From Aquatica leii (taxonomy: Eukaryota; Arthropoda; Insecta; Coleoptera; Lampyridae): a stretch of 64,000 bases of DNA. The stretch spans positions 64,433,505 through 64,497,504 of the forward strand of contig CM069436.1 in assembly GCA_035610365.1 (NCBI GenBank), in the 5' to 3' direction. Each line of letters begins with the position of its first letter. The stretch's first letter is position 1. The position numbers and the translations under genes were made by a program. Below are positions 36,379 to 46,799 of this stretch, in pieces. The notes below the pieces were generated by a model. The model was not told where the DNA came from, made no database searches, and was given only the letters and a program-made list of their open reading frames with translations.

Positions 36379-38126
36379 CCCACAAAACCATAAGTTCCAT
36401 GTAGGTTCGATAAGCATTCCCAAATATTCATTTCTAAAGCATGCCAATAGTAGTTTGTGTATGGACTTCTAATAACACACTTAATTTAAAACGTATTCTA
36501 TAAGAATGCCTATATAAGAAGAATAAAGTACTCTAAAAGATTCTTTTAAAAACACTTCTATAGGAATACTATATTTAATTTAAGAAAGAAGTGCTTATAG
36601 CAGTCTTAAAATTGGCAGTTGATTGGAATCACTAAAGTATTAGAAATGTAGCATTCTAATGGCGTTCCCATATTGATTCTATAACAATGCATATAGAAGG
36701 AGAATAAAGTAACCTAAAAGATTGCTTTAAAATCACTCCTATAGGCCTTCTATATTGATATAAAAAATAAAGTGTTTATAGCAGCCTTGACAATGTATTA
36801 AAATTCAAGTATTACGACTAACATGATAACATTCTTTTAGTGTTTTAGTACCTCTAAAATCGGTTTAATCGTTCTTTATTTGAGATAAAGAAATATAATT
36901 TTTAATATCAGAAAAAACCGTTTGTACAAGTTTCTAAATTGTAATACCTAAACAAAAATAACTTCCTGTAGAGATTAAACGCCGACATCTAAATTTTGTT
37001 GATAAAGATATGTATGCAATAAAAAACCTATGAATTTGCGTTTGATACTGTAAATGTAAATAAGATAATTTGATTTCTAAGAATTGTGACGAGATATGTA
37101 CCGACTACCGAGTTTGATTCACCAGAAACGCTTCTAAGTAAGTACTTATACGGTTACGGGTATATGCAGTTTTACGTTTACGAAAGGAAGACGACTTCGG
37201 GCTTAGTCTATATTTGTAAATGTGTTCTTTTTTGTGCTGAATTAAAGAAGAAAAAGCTATTAGAAGTTCTGCTGATTTAAGTAAAAGTAAGTACAAAAAG
37301 AAACAATTGACAACATATCTATTTTTGTACGATCAGCTTATCCACGTTTTAGCGCTTTATTGTTATTGTTTATTTTTTACTTGGCATCCAGTTATTTTTT
37401 TAGAACAGGGGTGGCCAACCTGCGGACTTAAAATTAAAAAGCATTGTAATAAAAAATTTATTTTATTCATAAAAAGAAACATATTTTTGATATGAATTTA
37501 GTGAAAATGTATGCGAGTGATAATAGATAATAAAAAATAATTAATCGCATAATTTTGTTATAGAGTTAACCCAAAGTTGATTCAAAGGAGTTCCTATAGA
37601 TGTTATTAATGAGAAGGTGTTCCAATGGCTACGTCATGGCAAAGCAAGATTAAAAAATGAAATAATTAGGATGATGCAGCAAACTACAAATTCGCAAACC
37701 ATTGATTAAAAATTATTATAGTTTAGACAAAGATACTGTACAAATTTCTTAATAAAAAATAACTTAAAACTAATCATTTCATGCTTTTTGTGTTTCTTAT
37801 GCTATGCTATTAAAACCCTGTAAAAGCATGCAAATCAATTACCTTTTAGTCGTTAACTTTGTCCTGCTATTCTACAACATAGGAAAGTACTACATTGGCA
37901 CTATTTTAAAGCATTCTAATGGAACGTGAAAACTTCTACCTTTGGCCTGCTTCTGTACAACGTCTAATAGGACTCTATAAGCACTAACTGTACAGCATTC
38001 TACTGAAGTGGCAAAACTTATCTCTAAACATAAACCATTCTACTGCTACAGGAAGGCTTTCAGTAATATCAATACTGCCTCTATGCTTCTAAAAGCATTA
38101 TTATGAAACCTATTTGGTTTTGTGGG
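36379..38126 (+). mobile_element. 1.75-kb element with inverted ends, copy 1
   Basis: Begins CCCACAAAACCATAAGTTCC and ends with the complement of CCCACAAAACCAAATAGGTT, so the two ends are inverted over about 12 perfect and 23 imperfect bases. The second copy (60714-62456) is almost identical but inverted. Inside are two tandem units of about 145-180 bp (from 36495 and 36676) built on ATTCTATAA-AATGC and TATAGCAG words, and a hAT-like terminus at 37406. No transposase is encoded, so it is non-autonomous. Here the flanks are AGTAACAG and AGTATTAG (6 of 8 alike). Confidence 0.8.
37406..37425 (+). repeat. hAT-like terminal sequence inside copy 1
   Basis: CAGGGGTGGCCAACCTGCGG matches the CAGNGGTGG-type terminal repeats of many animal hAT elements. 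The same sequence is at 61414-61433 in copy 2, inverted with its host. The opposite hAT end was not found nearby, so this may be a truncated insertion carried along by the larger repeat. Confidence 0.5.
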
Positions 38127-38188
38127 AGTATTAGACGGTATGTTTGTTGGACCATTGGACTGTCTCCACTCATAACCTTTTCTTTGTC

Positions 38189-38225
38189 CTGAAGAAGTGC
38201 ACACTAGAGGCACGAAACGTAGCCA
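38189..38225 (+). ncRNA. Hammerhead ribozyme-like motif (38.2 kb)
   Basis: Core CTGAAGA (fits CUGANGA), stem II GTGC/GCAC around ACACTAGAG, GAAAC, ACGT stem III and A at the cleavage site, then GCC. Stem I is not convincing. It is followed by TTTTTATTGCCCCTCCTAAGG, like the sequences after the 24.1- and 56.0-kb motifs, so it is a remnant of the same Penelope-like family. Confidence 0.6.
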
Positions 38226-38324
38226 TAAAAACAGTTTAGAGTGGTTTTTATTGCCCCTCCTAAGGAAGATAAAATCTAGTACCAACTACAACTTAACAGA
38301 CAGGAGGATAAACTACTTTACCAT

Positions 38325-39745
38325 AAACAATCAAGTTCACGTTAATTTGCTCTGCGCAAAATCAAAGATTGCTCTCCCTAAGCCATTAACTGTGCCCAAG
38401 CTCGAGTTGTGTGAAGCACTTTTTTTAGCCAAACTCTCAGATCACGTTCTAAAGGTCATGGATGCTCCAATAACCAAATGTTCTCTGCAGTTTGATTCCA
38501 AGATTGTTTTGGGGTGGTTGAAAACCAGTCCCTACTTACTCAAAACCTTAGTCTGCAATAGAGTCGCAGACATTCAAGGATTGACTTCCGTTGCGGTGTG
38601 GCGCCCCCAGTAAATCAAATCCTGCCGACTTACTCTCCAAGGGAACCACGCCTCGAATCATAAAAACCTTCACGCTGTAGTGGCAGGCTCCGCCTTGGCT
38701 TTAACCTTTAAGAACTACTTCGTCATTGCTGGGCTTTAGCCCAATTCTGGATTCCGAAGGCATAATTCGCGTTAGCGGTAGGCATCAAAATTCCCAATTT
38801 GCTTTCGAAAAAAAACATCCTGTACTCTTACAGGAAAAGCATCCCTTATCAAAACATATCGTTGAGAGTGAGCAAATTCGTTTGCTACACGCGGGTGCAG
38901 GCTGCTTTTAGAAAATGCATGAATAATGATATGTAACAAAGTTTTTCAATGCAAATTTCTCAAACAAATGAATTGGTTTTAACAATCGTGCACTTTGGCT
39001 TCTCATATCGCCAGATTTGACAAAGCGCGATTTTTCTTGTGGGGTTTTATCAAAAGTAAAGGTTACCAAAGGCTTCCAACAACACCTGACGATATAAAAA
39101 ATTGGGTTCGTTTGACTTTTAGGGATATCACATCAGCAATGTTAGCGTAAGTGACAATTTCAAGACACGAGTTCATTTCTGTCTAGCGCGTCGTGGCAAA
39201 TCACTACATGTATAATCTGACAACGGAACAAATTTCGTTGGTGGAAGTTCCGAAATACGGGAACTTAGTAAATTTTTATGGTCGCAAAATAAGATAATTC
39301 TCGAGGCGTAGGAATTAATTGTCATTTTACACCGGATACAGTACTCACTCCAATGACCTTCAACCACTTACGCCTGCGCACTTTCCGATTGAAAGACCAT
39401 TAACCACATTACCAGATCCAGACGTTACTGGAGTTCCTACTTCTCATCTATCCGCATTCAAAAGGGTCTAACAGATTCACCAACATCTATGGCGACGTTG
39501 GAACAAAGAGTACATCTCCGAGTTGCAGAAAAAACTAAAATAGAAGTCCCATCAATCTGATCTTAAACTGGAAACTTTAGTGCTGATCAAAGAAGATAAC
39601 CTTCTACCGCTTTGCTGGAAGTTAGGAAGAATCACGCAAATCCGTTCTAGTAGTGACGGTGTGAATCGTATTGTTTCTGTGCATACTAATAGTGGAACAC
39701 TTCGACGCTCCTTTGCTAAATTATGTCCTCTGCTATTACAGCAGT
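38325..39745 (+). pseudogene. Pao/BEL retrotransposon relic 2 (RNase H to C-terminal domain)
   Basis: Plus-strand order: AKSKIALPKPLTVPKLELCE, then DSKIVLGWL (RNase H region, 38.35-38.6 kb), integrase zinc region IIRVSGRHQ with LLHAGAG (38.9 kb), an intruding DUF4817 fragment, integrase core SDNGTNFVGGSSE (39.22 kb, where the D is one of the catalytic acids), and the C-terminal DUF5641-like part TTLPDPDVTGVPTSHLSAFK, then WRRWNKEYISELQKKLK and LKLETLVLIKEDNLLPLCWK. Frameshifts are many. Its sequence differs from relics 1 and 3, so it is another lineage. An LTR follows at 39847. Confidence 0.85.
38930..39150 (+). pseudogene. DUF4817-type transposase C-terminal fragment inside Pao relic 2
   Basis: The translation NNRALWLLISPDLTKRDFFL and WGFIKSKGYQRLPTTPDDIK matches the C-terminal part of DUF4817/mariner-like transposases (family SPDLTxxDFFLWGxxKxxVY). 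It interrupts the Pao integrase between the zinc region and the core. It belongs to the same family as the N-terminal relic at 7.8 kb. Confidence 0.75.
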
Positions 39746-39846
39746 AAAACTATTATTTTTTTGTATTATTGTTCTGTATTTTGCCATGTATTATGTTGTA
39801 CGCTTCAATTAAAAATATTGTTGAAATTTTCAATTTCCGGAGGGCA

Positions 39847-40056
39847 TGTTTGAGATTCACTGTAAATTTTGTTTAAAACCGTTTGAGACCTTCTGTTTTC
39901 TTCTTCTACCCTTCTACCTATGTGGTTTTAGAGGTTCATGTGTGAGTTAACGTTAAGCCGTCTGTAAAATAAGACGTTAGATTAAAAATTGTTAATTCTT
40001 ATATATCATGTTGTAATAAATACCTTTAACAAAGTGTTCAAGTTTTAATTGCAACA
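39847..40056 (+). repeat. Probable 3' LTR of Pao relic 2
   Basis: A purine-rich tract (CCGGAGGG) ends two bases before TGTTTGAGATTCACTG. The sequence runs to TTTTAATTGCAACA, giving 5' TG and 3' CA, 210 bp in all. AATAAA lies at 40015-40020. The position directly after the Pao C-terminal domain fits a 3' LTR. The matching 5' LTR is not in the window. Confidence 0.65.
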
Positions 40057-40454
40057 AACGAAGAAAATGCAATCCACAATTTAGTACTGTACTACAATGG
40101 AATCAAATACACGATTCGACAAGCAGTTACGCTACAGTAATGTTTGAGCTTATTCATTGGTGGTCAGGAATGTCAGTGTGGTATTACAACTTATGTACTA
40201 CTAGTTCTGAAATTAGAAGTTTTAATTATTTATTCATTTTTGTTACAATATTTTCTTCGCCTTATTGTGATAGTATTGACAGTCTTACAGACTATATGAA
40301 TAAATTCTGTGAATGTCATGGATGATTAAGCTCGACTCTGATTGGGTTACAGTTGAAAGAGGGCGTGTTTCTGATAAAGAACTAATGACCGGGAACCAAA
40401 GAGGCGATAGCTCGAAACCATAATCGCGATTGAAGTTATTGGGGTGTTTGATGA

Positions 40455-40696
40455 TTTCTATGCTCTCTCGAAATTTCCTATTGAAAAAAATGGAGATTTG
40501 GCAATCACCGAAACGTTATCAAAATCAATCCTGTGACATGTAGTAAAATAATGTTCAGCAACCACAGACTTAGAAATATGCCTTTTCTTTATACAACGAT
40601 CATGTTCTGAAATGCGAGTAATTACGGAACGACCGGTTTCACCAATGCAGACTAAACCACATGAACAAGAAATTTGATATACGCCTTGAGATGAAA
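40455..40696 (-). pseudogene. Penelope-like GIY-YIG fragment, second family
   Basis: Minus strand reads QGVYQISCSCGLVCIGETGR, then SVITRISEHDRCIKKRHIS and VVAEHYFTTCHRIDFDN. The GVY...CIGETGR block and the Arg in RISEHDR are GIY-YIG signatures. This family differs from copies A-C (FYIGQT). It ends before NFERA-stop. It faces away from the terminal sequence that follows at 40706-40990. Confidence 0.8.
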
Positions 40697-40705
40697 TTGT
40701 AGGAA

Positions 40706-40990
40706 ATTACCTAAGTCTGTAGTGGTTCTTTGTTAGATTTTTGTTTGCGTTTTCAAGTCTATCGTTTTCTTTCTTACTTTTTTAGAGGTTAGAATCTGGC
40801 TTGGTTCATAAGTTGATTTTTAGTTAGATTCCGGTTGCTTGTTTAAGTTTTTTGATTTATCTCACGCTCTGATGAAGCCACTTACGAAAGTGGGCGAAAC
40901 GTTGGTAACTTCGGTTACAACAATGACACGGTCTAAACCCGGAAGACATTCTTATCTTAGTATAGACTCCGGCCGTGGAAACCTTTGCTA
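40706..40990 (+). repeat. Penelope-like terminal sequence, second family
   Basis: This stretch is the plus-orientation version of the arms at 31.3-31.9 kb (shared words CTGTAGTGGTTCTTTGTTAG and CTAAACCCGGAAGAC). Together with the minus-strand GIY-YIG fragment just before it, it forms the same head-to-head arrangement. Confidence 0.75.
40861..40910 (+). ncRNA. Hammerhead ribozyme-like motif (40.9 kb)
   Basis: The core CTGATGA (40869-40875) and GAAAC (40896-40900) are both intact. Stem II is GCCACTT-ACG-AAAGTGGGC with one bulge. Stem III is the palindrome ACGT and the cleavage base is T, which is allowed but less usual than C. Stem I is weak (CGCT with GGTA). It belongs to the same family as the damaged copy at 31.4 kb. 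Confidence 0.65.
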
Positions 40991-40999
40991 TTACATTAT

Positions 41000-42382
41000 T
41001 CTCAGGTTTCATTAAATTTTTTAATTGTTGGAATAATTTTGCTTTACGTATTTATTATATCACAAGCGTAAATACATTAATGTTTTAATTCTACCAGTAG
41101 CAAGTACGATGTAAAGCAATTATCAAATAATAAACGATGCTATTTCTTTCTAAACCTTAACCATTTTGTTTTTACCATTTTGACAACATTGTATAAGTCA
41201 TTTGTTTTATCCGTCAAAGACCAAATTTTGTATCATTTCTTAATTGGCTTTTTTGACGTATATTGTTTGAAACAGCTTCTACGTTTGAATCAAATTATTA
41301 ATTGATAACTAAAAACGGATATATTTAGCAAATGTTTCTATAATTTAGTAAGAAAAGGTCGCACTCTATATAACTTATAAACATATGGTAAATTTCTTTT
41401 AGGTTGCAGTAAATTGTCATTTCTAAAAGAAAGATGTAAAGAACGGAACGTGCATGTAGAAAGAAAGAAAAACTGAACAGAGAGCTAAAAAACATCAAAA
41501 GAACCCGCTTTGAATCGAGTGATAAAAAACAAACTTAATGTTAAATGTTAAAAAAAAGGAGTATTTAAAAATTTTAAACGCGCTTTTGACAGTAATTTAT
41601 GTTATTCAAATGAGGATAAAACTTGTTATGTTAAAAGTATTCAAATATAGGTTGCGTACTGTATGAATTTCGTCCCGGAACCGCTCCCTTGCTACATTCA
41701 GAATATTAATTGTCATTTCTTCTTTTTTTAACATGCGGATACTAAATAAAAAAGACATTTTTACGTTCTCGATGTAAGAAAGACGGGACGTAAAAAATCT
41801 AACACTCATTGAAAACTTTTTTTAATTATTCCTACATCAATCACGTAATAAGAATTAACCTACATTTTCATGATTTAACTATCGTATAATCTTAGTGACT
41901 TGACCATAAACAGAGAAAATCTAAAAACTAATCAACAATTTAATAAAAAAGTTATATAAAAAAATCAGAATAGTTTATCAAATTCAATGTCATTTTTCTT
42001 CTATAAAATCCAGTATAAATTTACATGATAACATAATCAACATTATATAATTCGACCACTTTAAATGCAAATTAAAATAAAAAAAACAAACTAAATATCT
42101 TAAAGAGCTATTCTACAACGATAAAAGAAATTACATATTTAAGCTGCTACACAAACGCTACTAAAAAAATAAAAAGTGTTCCTACTGAACACGTTCTAGA
42201 AGCTACAAAAGAAATAAAAAGTACTAGAAATCACTTTTAATAATCTTGTCAGATTTGAATATGCAAAGTGAAACGCAATTGCTAAACAGTGTTAGTAAAC
42301 AAACATTTTAACAATGTCGTAAGCTGTTTTTTTTTGAGTACATGACATCTTGATGAAGCACAAAAAAAGATAATTACAAAAA
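41000..42382. other. AT-rich intergenic DNA
   Basis: No gene, RNA or element can be supported. Confidence 0.55.
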
Positions 42383-43882
42383 TTGGTAATTTTACATAAC
42401 ACGTTTATTGTCGTCATATATCTGTCGCTGGCTATTTACGTGTTTTTGCGGACCACTTCATTTACTTTGTCTAGCTTCTGCACCAACTTGCTTGTCTTCT
42501 CTAACAATTTTTTTTCTGGTCTGCGTCTAAATACGAGGTCGCATGGCAGTCATATTAAGCGATCGAGCATGACACAGAGCGTTTTTCATTTTTCGATTTA
42601 TTCGATTAACCATGCCATCAGGTAGTTTTCTTAATTCTCAACAGTCGGCAAACTGCTTGAAACAGCGCATCCTCAAACTTGCAACCTTGTTTGGGATGTA
42701 ATTCTAATGAAACTACAAACCGACGGCAACATTCTTTTACTGCGACTGTAGCTGCTTCTTGATTGAGTATGCCGTAAGCTTCTGTCCATTTCGTAAAATA
42801 ATCAATTGCCACCAAGATGTATTTGTTTTCCAAAGTAAATTATGGGAACGACCCTACGATGTCAATCGCTAATATCTCTAAAAGCTATCCCACGTTATAC
42901 TGTTTTTCTGATGTACCATCTGACATTTGGTTTTTTGGCAATTCCCACTATAGCCTGTTTTAGGTGACCTCAAGGCTTCCTAGCAATTGCTTAAGAAAAC
43001 AGTTTTCCACTTTCAAATAAACTACTGCGCTCAGTATGTTTTGATTTTTCCGACCAAAGCACTCACTTGTTCCCGGGTTTGTCGCCTGCCGTTTGCTTTC
43101 CAGTTTAAGAGTAATCTTATTACGTGATCGTTTTTTGTTCGCGACGCGACTGTTCAGGTTCCCACCCGTCATCAACTATAGCCATTCTTTGGATGTTGAC
43201 TAACAGTACTTGATGGTCCAGTGTTTTAGTTCCTAAACCAATGATCACTGTTACTTGTCCGTGAGCAAGTATTATTTTTTGCTTGTCACCGTTTGAAGTC
43301 GTACCGTTGCCGCTGATGTCTTTTTATTTTTTAATAAAATGTGAAGGGTAATGGTAGTTTTTGTTGCTCCCATGTAACTAGACATTTCGTCCATTAATCT
43401 TGCTATTAGGGTAAATGCTGTGCAACTATTTTATAAGGGTTGCTATTTAAATAATAATCTCCTGAGCATGGTCGCTGAGGTCGACTTTTTCCCAATTCGG
43501 TTGACTTGCTTTAGTTTTCTATTTCTTTGCGCCTGGTTTTTTTTTTTGAGCTTAGGACTACGTCGTCGTACGTGGCCCACTTCCCGGCAGTTCCAAAACG
43601 TCACTTCTTTTCCACGTGCTACTTGTTTGTAGAACACACGTTACACTATTTCCTCGATGCTTTTTGTAGCTGCGCGAGTACTTCTGCAGCAGATCGGAGC
43701 TTATGGCTGCTTCGGTGCGACGCCTGTTTTGCATAGTTTAAAGCATTATTCAACGTTAAAGTAGCACTTATCCACTGTAAAAAAAATTGCATAGAACTAT
43801 ACCGACCTAGCATAATTTGAACTACGATTACAGACCTGAATACATAAAAACCTAATTGACAATTGGCGCTCTGAAGATGCAA
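42383..43882 (-). pseudogene. Ty3/gypsy retrotransposon relic (gag, protease edge, integrase)
   Basis: Minus-strand order: gag end ALNYAKQA with KLRSAAEVLAQLQ (43.75-43.65 kb); zinc knuckle WNCREVGHVRRRSP, where the first and last Cys of CCHC are lost; a protease-edge stretch KTLDHQVLLVNIQRMAIVDD (43.2 kb); then integrase KYILVAIDYFTKWTEAYGI with CRRFVVSLELHPKQGCKFED (the family has SDQG, here PKQG, so the second catalytic Asp is gone). A degraded piece continues to 42.4 kb. Reverse transcriptase and RNase H are deleted. No LTRs recognised. Confidence 0.8.
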
Positions 43883-43889
43883 GCTGCAT

Positions 43890-45540
43890 GCAAACCGTCA
43901 GCCAAGAAGAGATTTAACTATTTTTTTGGCTCACAAGGATAAATTACCACCAAACGTAAAAGTATGGGTTTTGATAAATAGGATTTTTGCAAAGTAAAAC
44001 TTGAAACTGGAACAACTAAAATAACATTTATCAGATCAAAGGTAGCAAGCACAGTTATAAAAAACAAAAAATGCGAATTGTTTACTTGTGGTCTAGCGGT
44101 TATATCAGATTACATCAAACAAAACAGTTAAAATTAATATATACTTAATAAAAAACGTTAAAAAGATTAGATATATTAGATAATAATATAAATTGCTGAA
44201 ACTGACTAGACAGTTTTTCTAAACGCAACTGCCTGTTTGCTAACGTTTAAAAATTTTTATAGATCAAATGTCCTTCGTTGCAGTAAAAGCAAATTTCACT
44301 GAAAAGATCTCATTACAAAACAAGATAAAATCTGATCGTTTTAGCTGCTGACAAAAATACATTGCATTTTGTTCAATAATTTTTTTAATCGAATAATTAT
44401 TTTGCAATACTATTATTATTTGTTTATTTATTTAAATAACAATAATAATAGTACTCATTTTTCAACACAGAAATTGTATTTGTAAACGTTATGTAGAAAA
44501 CAACGTTAAAACTTTCTCAAATAATTTTTAAGTAATGTATCCATAAATTAAAATTAAGTAGCCCATCTTTCTTACAATATCTACATAATTATTATGTTTT
44601 TTTAATCAATTTTTTAAAACGATTTTGCAATTTTTTTGATTTTATGGTATTTAAGATTCCACAATCTGTTTCGCAATTTTTTTAAAGATTTCTATCATAA
44701 TTAAAGCTATTTGCATAAATGTATAAAGAGTATGTTTGTGTAGAATTAAGAAAAACTAAATAAATAGTATTTAGGTAATATCTTATTATTGTTTATTTTT
44801 TTGTATTTAACGTAATGTTGGGTAACTTTCTATGCGGATTATATCAACTCATATATTTATATAAACATGTAGTTTCCTAATATAGTTACTTTTTTAATTG
44901 AGTATTATTTAATAAGGTTATTTTGGTAATTAGATTACAATACACACTATAATTGTGACGTAAAAACATAGATTTTTAAAAACTATAACACATTTGTCTA
45001 TTGTTGAGTTTTTCATAAAATGTTTTAAAATGAAACATGTAAACTATTTTGTTTGCCCTGTGCTGACAAATATCTACCTTGGTTGCATTTCTCGAAAACA
45101 TTCTTATGTTGAATACTTAGTTTATCGCGTCTTTTTCATTTGCTAATTAAAGAAATTACATTTAAAACTTTGTTGTCTTAAAAATTAGAAATCATAGTAC
45201 TCATTAAACAAACCAATTCTTCTTATCTGTGGTCTATTACGTAATCGTGTTTTGTCTCCTGTTATTTAGACTAATCGTTTTTCTTCCATTCAGTTTATGT
45301 GCTGCAATTTTCCGGCTTTTTTTAAACAATTTTACGTTCTAGTATCTTTGTCTTTTAGAATTTTTTTTGTTTTCAATATCTTTATGTCGTTCAAACCAGT
45401 CTTTTTGTACTTATGTTATAATATCTGCTTTGGTTTCCACAACATATGGTAATATGGGTGTTGTACAGTAGATAAATATACTTGTTTTGCAATTTTTACG
45501 TAACGACAAATTGCTGAAAAATCTATCGTATTTGATAACC
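43890..45540. other. AT-rich intergenic DNA
   Basis: No coding or structured feature recognised. An A/T-rich inverted stretch near 44.38-44.46 kb (ATTATTTTGCAATACTATTA / TAATAATAGTACT) is low complexity. Confidence 0.55.
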
Positions 45541-45542
45541 CC

Positions 45543-46530
45543 GCTTTTGTATGTTTTCTCGATTTGACGAAGGCTTTTGACCGCATACAAATAAACGACG
45601 TAATAAAAATACTGGAAGAAAACCGAGTACATCAGAACATAATTATGACAATAAAAAATCTTAATACTGACAACGTGGCTAAACTTAGTGTCAACAACAG
45701 CTGTACTGAAGAAGCTCAAATAAATGCAGGCATTCGGTAAGGATCTTAAGTCCTTTACTGTTCAACATCGTTATGGAAAGAATTATATCTAAAATCAAAC
45801 TTGTAAATCGAGACTACAGATTAAGTAAATGAAGCATAAACATCTTATGCTTCGCGGATGATGTCGGCTTAATAGCAGAAAACGAAGATGACCTACAACG
45901 GCTGACACATGCATTTTATTTGGAGGCTTCCATATTTAACACTAGTGATATCTAGGGAGGCAAAACGTTGCAAGCTGGTAATTGGAAATCAAATAATAGA
46001 ACAAGTCAACACTTTCAACTACCTACGCACAGAAATATCTAGCCACGGAGATATCCATAGAGAAGTGTTTCGACAGACCAGTAAAGCAACTGCTATCTCG
46101 GGTTGTCTCAGAGATAACGTATGGAAAAACAAATACATGAACTTAAAGAGCAAGGTCCGCCTATATAAGACCTGCATGAGACTTATCATGACATATGCTG
46201 TAAAGACACGCATAGACAACTCTAGAACCAAAACGAATACTTAGGGCAGCAGAAATGAAAACGAATTAGGAATTCTGGGATTTGCGAAAAATGTATAGTC
46301 CCAGAGATTGTCAGATGGTCACGTCAACGACGAAAGATGTGGAACCATATCAATAGAATGGAAGCGTCACAAATTGAAAAAATTGCCAGGGATCGTAAGG
46401 CGGATAGCAAACGTCCTCCAGAAAGACTTTATAAAAGGTGGAGAGTAGCATGGCAGTCAAATTCCCAGGACTCGCAGTATAAGCCGGAGAACACACGCCA
46501 GTAGGCTTAACGTAAGAGGAAGAAGAAGAA
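45543..46530 (+). pseudogene. Non-LTR (RTE-like) reverse transcriptase, 3' part
   Basis: Plus-strand blocks: AFVCFLDLTKAFDRIQINDV (motif A, with catalytic Asp), ILCFADDVGLIAENEDDLQR (motif C, FADD), KLVIGNQIIEQVNTFNYL, EISSHGDIHREVFRQTSKAT and VWKNKYMNLKSKVRLYKTCM, then in another frame RWSRQRRKMWNHINRMEASQ. It ends in a GAAGAAGAA-type tail at 46.52 kb, as usual for RTE-like LINEs. 5' truncated and frameshifted. Confidence 0.85.
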
Positions 46531-46569
46531 TAAGGTGCTTTTTTACTTGTAAACATCCAGTCGTGCAAC

Positions 46570-46785
46570 TTTGCTGCTTTGTTTTTTATATATTCTTCAA
46601 AGTTCTAAGACCATATGTTTGTACTCCTAGATGTTTTCATTTTTTAATCAATCATAAGTTAACATTTGCGTGATTCTAATGATTTCGTTTTTATTGCCGG
46701 TATTTTTTATACTGTATTTTTAAACAGTAATTGTTTGTAAGACGTTTTCGGCTGTTTCAACAACGTCATCGGCATAATAAACTAT
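46570..46785 (-). pseudogene. Second LINE scrap (YADD motif)
   Basis: Minus strand reads YYADDVVETAENVLQTITV and, further on, EYKHMVLEL and RIYKKQSSKVARLDVYK in a broken frame. It fits motif C and downstream sequence of a non-LTR reverse transcriptase. It lies back-to-back with the end of the RTE-like relic. Confidence 0.5.
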
Positions 46786-46799
46786 TTTTTACTATATTT

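Noticed and set aside
35902-36447. Single 181-codon minus-strand frame taken as a gene
   Set aside because: It fuses the edge of the 1.75-kb repeat with decayed Pao protease sequence, so it is a chance read-through.
37307-37495. 62-codon frame present in both copies of the 1.75-kb element
   Set aside because: Its conservation follows from the recent common origin of the copies; it has no domain and overlaps the hAT-like terminus.
43420-43736. Plus-strand frames at 43.4-43.7 kb
   Set aside because: They are antisense to the gypsy gag zinc-knuckle region on the minus strand.
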